Assembly (NCBI RefSeq): GCF_003254645.1
Contig: NZ_PNFD01000003.1
Location: forward strand, 248,001-312,000
Length of the DNA: 64,000 bases
Direction of reading: 5' to 3'
Origin: Microbacterium suaedae
GTDB lineage: Bacteria > Actinomycetota > Actinomycetes > Actinomycetales > Microbacteriaceae
The position numbers and the translations under genes were made by a program. Below, piece by piece: positions 43,651 through 51,523 of the stretch; position 1 is the stretch's first letter; each line of letters starts with the position of its first letter. The notes under the pieces were generated by a model. The model was not told the origin of the DNA. It saw nothing but the letters and a program-made list of their open reading frames with translations, and ran no database searches.

Positions 43651-44564
43651 CCGAGATCCGAGATGTCGACGTCGGCGACGGCCGCGATGTCCACGAACGG
43701 CTGGAAGAGCTCCGCGTCGGGCTCGACGATCGGCTCGACGCCCTCGGGCATGGCCTCCATGTACACGCCGAGCTCGTCGCGGTTCGCGTCAGAGAAGACC
43801 GCGGGGATCGCCTCGATGAGCGCATCGCGCTTGGCGTCACTCATGTGCTGGCTGCCGAGGAAGGAGATCGAGATCGGCATCGAGATGCTCTCACCGATCG
43901 ACCGCGTCTCGCCCTCCTCGAAGGGGAACATCGGATCGCCCTGGCCGGCCATCGACGGGAAGATCGTCGAGGTGCACGCGACGTCGGCCTGCCCCTCCTG
44001 CAGCGCCATGAAGCTGCGGTCGTGGCCGCCGGAGAACAGCTCCTCGAAGTCGTCGCCCGCCGTCAGGCCCGCCTCGTGGAGCATGTGCGTCGGCATGAAG
44101 AAGCCCGAGCTCGATGCCGGGTCGGCGAAGGCGATCGTCGTGTCGGGCGTGATGTCCGCGAGCGAGCGCAGCGGGGAGCCATCGAGCACGAGGCAGGTCG
44201 AGACCGGCTCATCGAGACCGGGCCACGCGACGAGCGAGTCGACCTCACCCGTGTTCACCGCGAGGGCGGACGGGAATCCGCTCATGATGCCGAGATCCTC
44301 ATGGCCGGCACGCACAGCCTCGATCACGGCCGAGTAGTTAGGGACATCGGTGATCTCGACCGCCATCCCCGTCTCCTCCTCGAGGAGCGCGGCCATCGCG
44401 TCGACCGGCGTCTCGACGGAGGGGTCATCACTGACGGGCATGGTGGCGAATCGGATGACGTCGTCTTCCGATCCCGTATCGGCCGAACTCGCCGAGCAGC
44501 CGGTGACGAGCAGCAGGGAGCCGGCCGCGAGTGCGCCGGCGGTGAGGGGAGCGCGGAGTCGCAT
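43647..44564 (-). CDS. phnD: Phosphate/phosphite/phosphonate-binding lipoprotein PhnD
   Basis: A 305-residue lipoprotein (lipobox LLVTGCSAS). IRFATMPVSDDPSVE, VPNYSAVIEAVRAGHEDLGIMSGF, IAFADPASSSGFFMPTHML and SGGHDRSFMALQEGQADVACTS follow the PhnD family, where the Ser-Ser pair and the His-Asp segment contact the phosphorus oxyanion. First gene of a five-gene operon; its promoter must lie in the 383 bp region with a nested palindrome upstream. Confidence 0.9.
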   Translation of the reverse strand: MRLRAPLTAGALAAGSLLLVTGCSASSADTGSEDDVIRFATMPVSDDPSVETPVDAMAALLEEETGMAVEITDVPNYSAVIEAVRAGHEDLGIMSGFPSALAVNTGEVDSLVAWPGLDEPVSTCLVLDGSPLRSLADITPDTTIAFADPASSSGFFMPTHMLHEAGLTAGDDFEELFSGGHDRSFMALQEGQADVACTSTIFPSMAGQGDPMFPFEEGETRSIGESISMPISISFLGSQHMSDAKRDALIEAIPAVFSDANRDELGVYMEAMPEGVEPIVEPDAELFQPFVDIAAVADVDISDLG

Positions 44565-44947
44565 GGGAGCGCCTTTCGGGTCTGAGGTGTCTGGGGACTC
44601 CTCAGATACAAGCCCTCCCGGGTGACGCGGAAATACGAGACCGATGATACGAGAACGGAAGACTCGATGAACGGACGGTGACGGAGGGGGTGGAGGGTGC
44701 GGCAGGTTCCGGACACCGGGGCGTGTGGGGCGTGCCGGGCACCGGGGTTGGGCGCGCCGGCGTCGGAGATGCACACGCAGCACCGCGCGGGCGTCGGAGC
44801 CGAAGGGGTTCCACAACACCCGATGCGGCGTGTCGCACCCCGTACGCCCAAGAACTCCGACGCTGGAGCGGGCACCCCTCGACCGCTCCGACGCCCGCGC
44901 AACGGGCGGCGGGTGTGCCGGACACCCGAAGGACGGGGGTCGCCGCG
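44565..44947. repeat. Intergenic region with a nested palindrome
   Basis: Between the phnD start and a downstream-ending hypothetical gene. Four copies of GGCGTCGGAG are arranged as two inverted pairs: 44759-44768 with 44886-44895, and 44790-44799 with 44855-44863 (nine bases). Both pairs are centred at about 44827, so they nest on one dyad. Smaller hairpins lie at the flanks (GTGCCGGGCAC; GGGTGT...ACACCC). The arm sequences do not match the repeat family at 10-24 kb. No gene is seen. Confidence 0.75.
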
Positions 44948-45901
44948 TCAGGCGCCTGTCGGGCGGTTCAGGTCGTCGGCATCCCAGGTCAGATCTGCGT
45001 CGGCGCGAATCGCGTGGGCCTCGATCTCCGGATCTGTGCAGATCGCGCGGATGAGTTCGGCCGATCCGCAGACGATCGTCGAGTCGAAGTCGATCTCGGA
45101 GACGAGAACCCACTCTCGGCCCTCCGGCCAGATGAGGCTCGGAGACTGGGTCCACTCGCCGTCGCTCCACGGCACCCGCTCGGGCCACGACGGGTCGGTC
45201 CACTCCCGCGGCGCGGCGTGGAAGAGCACGTGGCCGCGCTGGGGAAGCTCGAGCCGAGGCCCACGCGAGATCTCGTCCGAGAGGATCCCCGAGCGCCACT
45301 TCGGTCGACGGAGCACATTGTTGAACGCGTCCCGCATGCTCGCTCCGAGCATGGCCTGATGATGCGGATCGCCGGCCTCGCGGGCAAGGAGCGACGTGGA
45401 CGGCGCACCGCTCGACATTCCGCCGACGACACCACCCCACCCCTCCCAGAGGGCCGCGAAACCATCGCCGGGCGTCGCGGTATGGGCCGCAAGATGGCGG
45501 GCGACCGCGGCGAGCGCCTCGGGTTCGAGCCGTCCCTCATCCGGTTCCGCGTACCGCCACCCGTCCGCGTCGCGCGGCTCGCCCGTCTCAGGGCCGGAGC
45601 GATGGACGAGCCGGTGCCATTGCGCGAGCTCGTGCATCGTCGTGCCGAAGGCGTCGGCGACCTGCCGCCACGTCACCCTCTCAGTGTCGACCTCGGGTCG
45701 CTCGGCCAGGAAGCGGTCCCATCCGTCGCGGTCGTCGGCTGCGGGCCAAGTGAGACCGACGGGTCGCTCGCGGTGGGCCGGGTGGAAGACACGCGCATAC
45801 GCGGGGAAGCCGCGCGGGACGAAGGATCGGAATGTCAGCCCTTCGGGATCCAGCCTCTCCCGGATCCACTCCCCCGCCGCGACGTTGCTCGTCCACTCCA
45901 T
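44948..45901 (-). CDS. Conserved hypothetical protein
   Basis: A 317-residue soluble protein rich in Trp and charged residues (WRQVADAFGTTMHELAQWHRLV; LWEGWGGVVGG; LPQRGHVLFHAAPREWTDPSW; VLVSEIDFDSTIVCGS). It resembles a conserved actinobacterial family without assigned function; no catalytic motif is recognised. It is followed on the same strand by the nested palindrome and precedes the phn operon. Confidence 0.7.
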   Translation of the reverse strand: MEWTSNVAAGEWIRERLDPEGLTFRSFVPRGFPAYARVFHPAHRERPVGLTWPAADDRDGWDRFLAERPEVDTERVTWRQVADAFGTTMHELAQWHRLVHRSGPETGEPRDADGWRYAEPDEGRLEPEALAAVARHLAAHTATPGDGFAALWEGWGGVVGGMSSGAPSTSLLAREAGDPHHQAMLGASMRDAFNNVLRRPKWRSGILSDEISRGPRLELPQRGHVLFHAAPREWTDPSWPERVPWSDGEWTQSPSLIWPEGREWVLVSEIDFDSTIVCGSAELIRAICTDPEIEAHAIRADADLTWDADDLNRPTGA

Positions 45902-45957
45902 GCGGCCAGCCTAAGTGCCGGGCGGAGCATCCCCGCCCGCGCCGCGGCGGGCGCCCA

Positions 45958-46677
45958 TCACGCCGGTGTGCGCACCCGCAGGAACGACACCCGACGGCGG
46001 ATCTCGAAGCCGAGCTTCTCGTAGGCGCGGACGGCACCGTCGTTGCTTTCGGACGCGTGGAGGAAGGCGCGGTCGCCGCGCGCTCGGATGTGGTGGGCGA
46101 CGTCGCGCGTCAGCCGCGAGGCGAGGCCCTGGCGGCGGTAGTCGTCGTCCACCGAGACGGCGCTGATCTCCGTCCAGCCGGAGGGGCGCAACCGCTCCCC
46201 CGCCATCGCGACGAGGCGGCCCTCGCGGCGGATCCCGACGTATCGGCCGAGCTCGTACGTGCGCGGGAGGAACGGACCGGGTTGGTTGCGGCCGACGATC
46301 GCGAGCATTTCGTCGACGTCGTCCGCGCCAAGCTCGACGGCCTCGTCGCAGGGCTCAGCGACGAGACGATCCGTCTCGACGAGCTGCACTCCGTGGCCGC
46401 GCCAGATCTCGGTCCAGCCGTCCGGCAGGGCCGGGTCTGCGTGGGAGATCGTCAGCTCGGCCCCGCGGCCGAACTCGTCGATCACGGCGTCCCAGACGTC
46501 CGGGTTCTCCCAGGAGGCGACGCCCGCGAAGGGAGAGACGTCGTCGAGGTATCGCTTGACGAGGTCATTCCCGACGGCGAAGCGCGCATGGTGCCCCGTG
46601 AGCGACGACCACGCCGGGGCGTCGAGGACGGCATCCGACATCGGGGTCGGCGCGGAATCGGTGCTGACTGTGCTCAT
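45958..46677 (-). CDS. GNAT-family N-acetyltransferase
   Basis: A 239-residue protein. The acetyl-CoA site is ISAVSVDDDYRRQGLASRLTRDVA, followed by FLHASESNDGAVRAYEKLGFEIRRRVSF, the typical C-terminal beta strand and helix. The N-terminal half (about residues 1-120) is a non-catalytic GNAT-like extension. ATG at 46677 follows GAAAGGGCGG; an in-frame ATG seven codons earlier is less likely. Confidence 0.88.
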   Translation of the reverse strand: MSTVSTDSAPTPMSDAVLDAPAWSSLTGHHARFAVGNDLVKRYLDDVSPFAGVASWENPDVWDAVIDEFGRGAELTISHADPALPDGWTEIWRGHGVQLVETDRLVAEPCDEAVELGADDVDEMLAIVGRNQPGPFLPRTYELGRYVGIRREGRLVAMAGERLRPSGWTEISAVSVDDDYRRQGLASRLTRDVAHHIRARGDRAFLHASESNDGAVRAYEKLGFEIRRRVSFLRVRTPA

Positions 46678-46855
46678 GGCCGCCCTTTCGAAAGACATAC
46701 GCATGCATTCAACGCCCGAGAGCCTGAGGATGTTCCGGGCGCCACACCGCGGATTCGGCGGCATATGTGCAACATGCAGGTGATGCCCGTGCGGGCCGGA
46801 AGCCGCGCGACGCCGACGAAGAGCATGGGGCCGCCCGCGGGGACAGGCGGCGATG

Positions 46856-47842
46856 TCACCCCGAGGGGAGCGCGTCGCGGGAGACCACGAGGGCAGCGCA
46901 CTGCGCGCAGAGTCTGCGCCGCGATCCGTCCTCGGCATGCACCATGATCCAGGGCTCGTCGCGCTCGATCTTCGCGTCGCACTCGTCGCAGCGACCGCCG
47001 CGCCGGCGCAGAAGGAACCACAGGCCGGCGAGCATCGCGGCGAGACCGAGCAGCGCGAGCGCCGCGAGCGCGGCGTACTCCCCGCCCGTGCGCACGAGAG
47101 GCTCCTCCGTGTCGCCCTGCATGCGCACGTTCACTCCGAACGACAGCGTCGTCTGGGCGTCGAGGCCCGTCTGGTCGGTGAGCTCCGCCGGCACCATGAC
47201 GCCCAGAGTCACGGGAGCGAGTGCCCCCTGGGGCACCTGGATCTCGGCCACGACGGGGCGCCCGTCCGAGCGGGCGAGCAGGTCCGCGAACGTCGCAGAT
47301 CCTTCGACGCCCGCCACGTCCCAGAAGAGGTCCACGTGCTCGGCGAGATCTGGGTTCTCGCTCATCGCGTCGAGGTGCTGGGAGACGTCGAGCGCGACGG
47401 TCATCACGGCGCTCGCGGGGCCCGCGTTCTCGACGTTGAGCGTACGTTCCACGCGGTCGCCGGGCGAAACGATCCGGGTGCCGACAAAGCTCGCCTCGGC
47501 CGTCGCGTAGCCGTCGCCCTGCCAGTCGAGGTGGGTCGTCGGTCCGTCCCATTCCGCGACGATCGCGTCGTCGAGGTCGGTGCCTGACTGTTCCGGACTC
47601 GTCGCGAGCGAATAGCTCTGCGACGGATCGGTGGCGACGGATCCATCGCCTCCCGCGTCCGAAGACGCGTCGCTCGCCGAGACGGCGGCCCCGAGAATCG
47701 TGGCACCCGCCGTGCTCATGAGGACGAAGCCGCCGACGATCAACAGGACCAGCGCGATCAGCCACGCGACAGCGCGGCCACGGCCCGACAGACCGTGGGA
47801 GTTGCGCACGACGTAGGTGTCGTCGGTGAGGTGTGTGCTCAC
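46856..47842 (-). CDS. LxxTG-like membrane protein with cytosolic Cys4 tail
   Basis: A 328-residue protein. A membrane helix at about residues 26-52 is followed by an extracellular beta-rich domain (RTLNVENAGPASAVMTVALDV). Then come LVRTGGEYAAL, which looks like a degenerate LPxTG signal, a second helix and RRR. Unlike a sortase substrate, the protein continues into the cytosol with CDEC and CAQC, a probable zinc ribbon. It starts within the stop of the signal peptidase gene (ATGA), so it belongs to the SipW unit. It might hold the secreted proteins at the membrane. Confidence 0.7.
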   Translation of the reverse strand: MSTHLTDDTYVVRNSHGLSGRGRAVAWLIALVLLIVGGFVLMSTAGATILGAAVSASDASSDAGGDGSVATDPSQSYSLATSPEQSGTDLDDAIVAEWDGPTTHLDWQGDGYATAEASFVGTRIVSPGDRVERTLNVENAGPASAVMTVALDVSQHLDAMSENPDLAEHVDLFWDVAGVEGSATFADLLARSDGRPVVAEIQVPQGALAPVTLGVMVPAELTDQTGLDAQTTLSFGVNVRMQGDTEEPLVRTGGEYAALAALALLGLAAMLAGLWFLLRRRGGRCDECDAKIERDEPWIMVHAEDGSRRRLCAQCAALVVSRDALPSG

Positions 47843-48645
47843 GAGGAGACGACCTTTCCTTCTCGCTCTGATGCGTCGGCGGGGTCCGCGTCGACAGCGG
47901 ATGTTCTGGGGTGCGCGATGCCGAGCTCGGACTCGCGCACGGCGATCTCGCGCTCGCGGATCGCCAGCTCGCGCATGCGCAGCTCGTACTCACGGTCATC
48001 TACGCCGCGCGCGGCGGGCGACGGCGAGGACCCGGCAGGGGCAGGTCCGGTCGTTGAGACGACGCGCGTCTTGGGGCCGCGCATACTGTCGAAGAGCCAG
48101 AGAGCGCCGATGACGACGAGCGCACCGATGACGACGGCCGTCCGGTTGTCGGCGACCCAGCCACGCGCCCAGCCGAGCTTCGGCACGCCGTAGAGGAACT
48201 CGCCGCGTACCTGCGCGGGCGACACGGGCTCGTCGACCGAACTGTTCGCATCCCCCTGGGTGATGAGGCGACAGTCGGTCCCGTCCTCGTAGGTTCCGAT
48301 CGTCTTCGCCACGATGCGGTGAGTGATGAGATCGGGGTCGTCGGGGTTCGGGAGGTAGGTGACGATGTCGCCGATCGCGAGGTCGGTGCAGACATCGGCT
48401 TCGTCGATGCCACGGACGGCGACGACATCACCGGGCTGCAGACTGGGCTCCATCGAGCCGGTGAGGACCGTGAGGCTCGTCCCACCGAGGAGGCGGGGGA
48501 TCACGAAGATCGCGACGACGAGAACGAGGAGGGCGGCTCCGAGCGCCACGCCGAGGGCATGGGCCGCGATGCGCCAGGGGGAGTCACGCCAGACGCGTGT
48601 CCGCGCGCGCCGGGAGGCGTTGCGTGCGGATCGTCGCGTGCCCAT
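47839..48645 (-). CDS. sipW: Signal peptidase I, ER/SipW type
   Basis: A 268-residue protein: N-terminal helix (AAHALGVALGAALLVLVVAIFVIP), nucleophile in LTGSMEPSLQPGDVVAV, and LITHRIVAK with His in place of the usual general-base Lys, the mark of the ER-type (SipW) family. TQGDANSSVDEPV is box D/E. A second helix (about 205-222) and an unusual charged coiled coil (REYELRMRELAIREREIAVRESEL) end the protein. It should process the neighbouring TasA-like proteins. Confidence 0.9.
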   Translation of the reverse strand: MGTRRSARNASRRARTRVWRDSPWRIAAHALGVALGAALLVLVVAIFVIPRLLGGTSLTVLTGSMEPSLQPGDVVAVRGIDEADVCTDLAIGDIVTYLPNPDDPDLITHRIVAKTIGTYEDGTDCRLITQGDANSSVDEPVSPAQVRGEFLYGVPKLGWARGWVADNRTAVVIGALVVIGALWLFDSMRGPKTRVVSTTGPAPAGSSPSPAARGVDDREYELRMRELAIREREIAVRESELGIAHPRTSAVDADPADASEREGKVVSS

Positions 48646-48754
48646 CAGAGGCTCCTGGGGATCGGGGTGGCGGGAGGAGGAAGACGTGAGCCGCGGCGCC
48701 GGGACGGGGGAGTCCCGACGCCGCGGCGGGAAGTGGGCGCTGGGCCCAGCACGA

Positions 48755-49567
48755 TCAGCCGAAGATCGCGCCCGTGTCGCGCACCTGGTCGAGCTGCAGC
48801 TGCATGCCCGCGAGCGTTTCGACCGTGAGAGCGTCCTGACGCGTGCCGGTCTCGGCCGTCGTCTGGTCGCTGTAGGTGCCGTCGGCGTTCGTCGTGGCCT
48901 GGCCCGCGTCTCCCGCGGTGACATCGAACGTGCCGTACACGACGACCGTGACATCCTCCGTGACGGCGGCCATGTTGTAGACCGCCGTGGCGGCGGCCGC
49001 GGCGCCCTCCTGGGGCTTGTCGATGCCGTCCTCCAGGCCGGCCTCCTGCCCCGCCGCGGGCGCCGAGAGGTAGAGCAGCGTGCCGTCGGCGGGCATCGCC
49101 GTCTCGGTGACGAGCAGGCCCTCCTCGCTGTAGACCTCATAGGTCCAGTCGAGCGAGGCGTTGCCTTCGATGATGTCGTTGAAACCGGCGATCGAGAGCT
49201 TGCCGACGAGGTTGTCACCCTCGAGGGTGACATCCGCCGAGAAGGCCGCGGCGACCTTGTCGCCGGGGACCGCGCGCCAGGTGTCGTTCACGATCGTGTG
49301 GCCGAGCTGCGAACCGTCGGTTCCGGGGATCGTCTCCGTCGCGTCGGTGCGGTCGGACGAGACGTCCCAGAAGGTCGTGTCGTTCGTGCTGACGAGGTTC
49401 AGGTCTCCCGCCGTGATGTCGCCACCGGCGAACGAGTCGTTGGCGCTCCACAGGGCGAAGGTCGAACCACCTGCGAGCAGCGCAACCGCTCCGAGCCCCA
49501 CCCACACAAGTCCGCGACGGCGCTTGCGTTCCTCCGTCACGACGACGGTTGCTCCGTTGTTATCCAT
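48755..49567 (-). CDS. SipW-dependent secreted protein, TasA-like
   Basis: A 270-residue secreted protein. After a basic start (EERKRRRGLVWVG), the hydrophobic segment ends in the SipW-type signal STFALWSANDSFAGGDITAGDL, followed by a beta-sandwich-like body. CalY/TasA proteins with this signal assemble into amyloid-like fibres in Bacillus. It has its own 329 bp upstream region after a strong terminator, and is followed after 109 bp by the sipW gene. Confidence 0.82.
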   Translation of the reverse strand: MDNNGATVVVTEERKRRRGLVWVGLGAVALLAGGSTFALWSANDSFAGGDITAGDLNLVSTNDTTFWDVSSDRTDATETIPGTDGSQLGHTIVNDTWRAVPGDKVAAAFSADVTLEGDNLVGKLSIAGFNDIIEGNASLDWTYEVYSEEGLLVTETAMPADGTLLYLSAPAAGQEAGLEDGIDKPQEGAAAAATAVYNMAAVTEDVTVVVYGTFDVTAGDAGQATTNADGTYSDQTTAETGTRQDALTVETLAGMQLQLDQVRDTGAIFG

Positions 49568-49835
49568 GGTTCTGTTGGTTCCTCTCTGTGCCCACGACGG
49601 GCATGTTCTCCGTGCCCACCGCGGGCCGGCGTACCTTCTCCGCGGAGACGTTCCGCGGGGCTGGGCGCCTGCTTCCGGGCGCATATTCAGTCAACGACGG
49701 CCGGATCCGCACGCCGCGTTCCGCACGAACACATGGGTGCCCTGGAAGCGATCGATGAGTAGGCCGAGCGCCGAATCGCGGCCTGCTGCCCATCGACATG
49801 AGTAGTCCCGTAAAACTCAATCTGACCAGGACAAA
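49568..49835. promoter_or_regulatory. Upstream region of the TasA-like gene
   Basis: No gene is seen. Two direct repeats, TGTGCCCACGACGGGC (about 49587) and CGTGCCCACCGCGGGC (about 49610), lie near the start, in the probable leader. Further up, GAGTAGTCCCG (about 49800) differs by one base from GAGTACTCCCG upstream of the beta-helix operon, so both units may share a regulator. A clear -10/-35 pair was not found. Confidence 0.4.
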
Positions 49836-49884
49836 CCGCGCCGCGGCGACCCGGGGGAACAGGGCCCGGGTCGCCGCGGCGCGG
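49836..49884 (-). terminator. Strong terminator of the beta-helix/TasA-like operon
   Basis: Twenty bases at 49836-49855 (CCGCGCCGCGGCGACCCGGG) pair perfectly with 49865-49884, directly after the stop of the gene ending at 49897. Confidence 0.85.
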
Positions 49885-49896
49885 CGGGTGCTGTCT

Positions 49897-50811
49897 TCAG
49901 TTCTTGACGAACGTGTCGCCCGTCTCGACGTCCGGATTGACGTTCGTCACGGCAGGGTCGAGCGAGATCACGATGTCCGGCTCGTTCGAGGGATCCGGAT
50001 AGATCACCGAGCTCCAGAGCGATGAGCCGCTCGTCTCCGTCCCGTCTTGGCCCGTACCGGTCGACTCAGCCGAGTTCACATACTCACCGAGCGCGTTGAG
50101 CGACGGCGGGAATCCGATCGCGCTCGTCCACTCGGTCAGCGCCGTGAGCTCGGATCCGTCCTCCCCGGCACCGGTCGCGGACACGGTGTTCAGGTATGTG
50201 CCGTCGGGGTCGAGGTTGTAGTTCATCGCGACGCACCAATCCTGCACGGTCTCGCCGTCGGCGTAGGCGCCGGCCGCTTGAAGCTCGTGCGCATCGCCGT
50301 CGTAGACGTGCACGTTCTCTCCGTCGGCATCCTCGGGGGTGTCCGGCACTGCGGAGCAGTCCCCGCCCGCCGCGGCGGGATATACCTTGATGGTCGAGAA
50401 AGACAGCAGGGTGTTCTCCCCGGCGAAACCGTCGGAGATATCGATCACCGTCCCGTCCGTCGCCACCTGCGACGTCACCGCGACGTCGAAGTCGATCCCC
50501 GTGATCCCCTGGCCGAAGCCGCGCGCCTGGAAGCGCCAGATGACGGGGTCCGGAGCGATGCCCGTCTGATCCAGAACCGTGATCAGGGCGGTTCCGGGCA
50601 GCGTGACATCGACGGCCTCGCCCGCGGACGAGTACGTCGCTTGCGTGGTGTCCGCCTCCGGGTTCGCGGCGAACGAGACATCGCCGACGAGCATCGACGA
50701 CGTCGCCTCGACGCCGTTGACCGACCACAGCGCGTGAGCCCCCGACACGAGGGCGCAGGCCACTGCCCCGCCGATGACGCTTGCGAGCACCATGCGTGTC
50801 CTGTTTCGCAT
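49897..50811 (-). CDS. SipW-dependent secreted protein, TasA-like, larger variant
   Basis: A 304-residue secreted protein. Signal segment MVLASVIGGAVACALVSGAHALWSVNG keeps the ALWS motif of SipW-type signals but lacks the ITAGD part found in its two neighbours (SSMLVGDVSFA instead). The mature part is acidic and beta-rich. Its ATG shares one base with the stop of the preceding gene (TGATG, 50809-50813). It is the last gene of the operon starting at 54397. Confidence 0.75.
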   Translation of the reverse strand: MRNRTRMVLASVIGGAVACALVSGAHALWSVNGVEATSSMLVGDVSFAANPEADTTQATYSSAGEAVDVTLPGTALITVLDQTGIAPDPVIWRFQARGFGQGITGIDFDVAVTSQVATDGTVIDISDGFAGENTLLSFSTIKVYPAAAGGDCSAVPDTPEDADGENVHVYDGDAHELQAAGAYADGETVQDWCVAMNYNLDPDGTYLNTVSATGAGEDGSELTALTEWTSAIGFPPSLNALGEYVNSAESTGTGQDGTETSGSSLWSSVIYPDPSNEPDIVISLDPAVTNVNPDVETGDTFVKN

Positions 50812-51500
50812 CACGCGTCTCCGTCCGTGTAGCCGGGGCCCGATCGCACCTGGTTGAGCTGGACGACAAGCCCGCCGACCGTCCACTCGTCCTGCACGTC
50901 CGCCGCCGGGTCCGCCGCGGTGGGGTCGACCCAGTCGTAATCACCGAGGACTTCGACCGTGACCACGAGCGTCCACTCGTCCGTCGCGCCGGCGTCGGAG
51001 CCGACCAGCCCGTCGGGCGAGGCGAGTTCGCCGAGCGCGACGGACCCCGTCGCCGGAGCCACCTGCATTCCATCGGCGTCCTCGACGTAGAACGTCGCCG
51101 CGATATCGCCGGACCCCGCGGCGGGATCGGCGAACGTGACGCCGAAACCAACGTTCAGGTTGTCGCCGACGAGCGTCGTCGTCACGGGGATACGGATCTC
51201 GATCTCGTCGCCCGGCATCGTGAGGAAGTCAGTCGGAGTCTCCTCGAGCGTCCCCGAAGCGGGGTTCGTGACGCCGGGCGTCGCCTGCTCCCACGTCGCG
51301 GTGCCGACGGTGAAGCTCATGTCGCCCGCTGAGATGCTGCCGCCCGCGAACGCGTCCGAGGCAGACCAGAGTGCCCAGGTCGCGGCGCCCGCGACGAGCG
51401 CGGCCGCCGCCGCGGCCGCGGCCGTCAGCAGCGCCGCCTTCTTCGCGCGGCTCCGGCGCGCGGTCTTCCGGGCTCCGGTCGCAATGTCGTTGCTCATCAT
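50811..51500 (-). CDS. SipW-dependent secreted protein, TasA-like
   Basis: A 229-residue protein (start at 51500, or one codon later at 51497). A basic n-region (ARKTARRSRAKKAALL) precedes the Ala-rich segment and the motif WALWSASDAFAGGSISAGDMSF. The mature domain (EIEIRIPVTTTLVGDNLNVGFGVTF) is beta-sandwich-like. It follows the beta-helix gene by 23 bp. It is the closest in-window relative of the 48755 gene. Confidence 0.82.
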   Translation of the reverse strand: MMSNDIATGARKTARRSRAKKAALLTAAAAAAAALVAGAATWALWSASDAFAGGSISAGDMSFTVGTATWEQATPGVTNPASGTLEETPTDFLTMPGDEIEIRIPVTTTLVGDNLNVGFGVTFADPAAGSGDIAATFYVEDADGMQVAPATGSVALGELASPDGLVGSDAGATDEWTLVVTVEVLGDYDWVDPTAADPAADVQDEWTVGGLVVQLNQVRSGPGYTDGDA

Positions 51501-51523
51501 CTTTCCTCTGCCGTGCACGCGCG

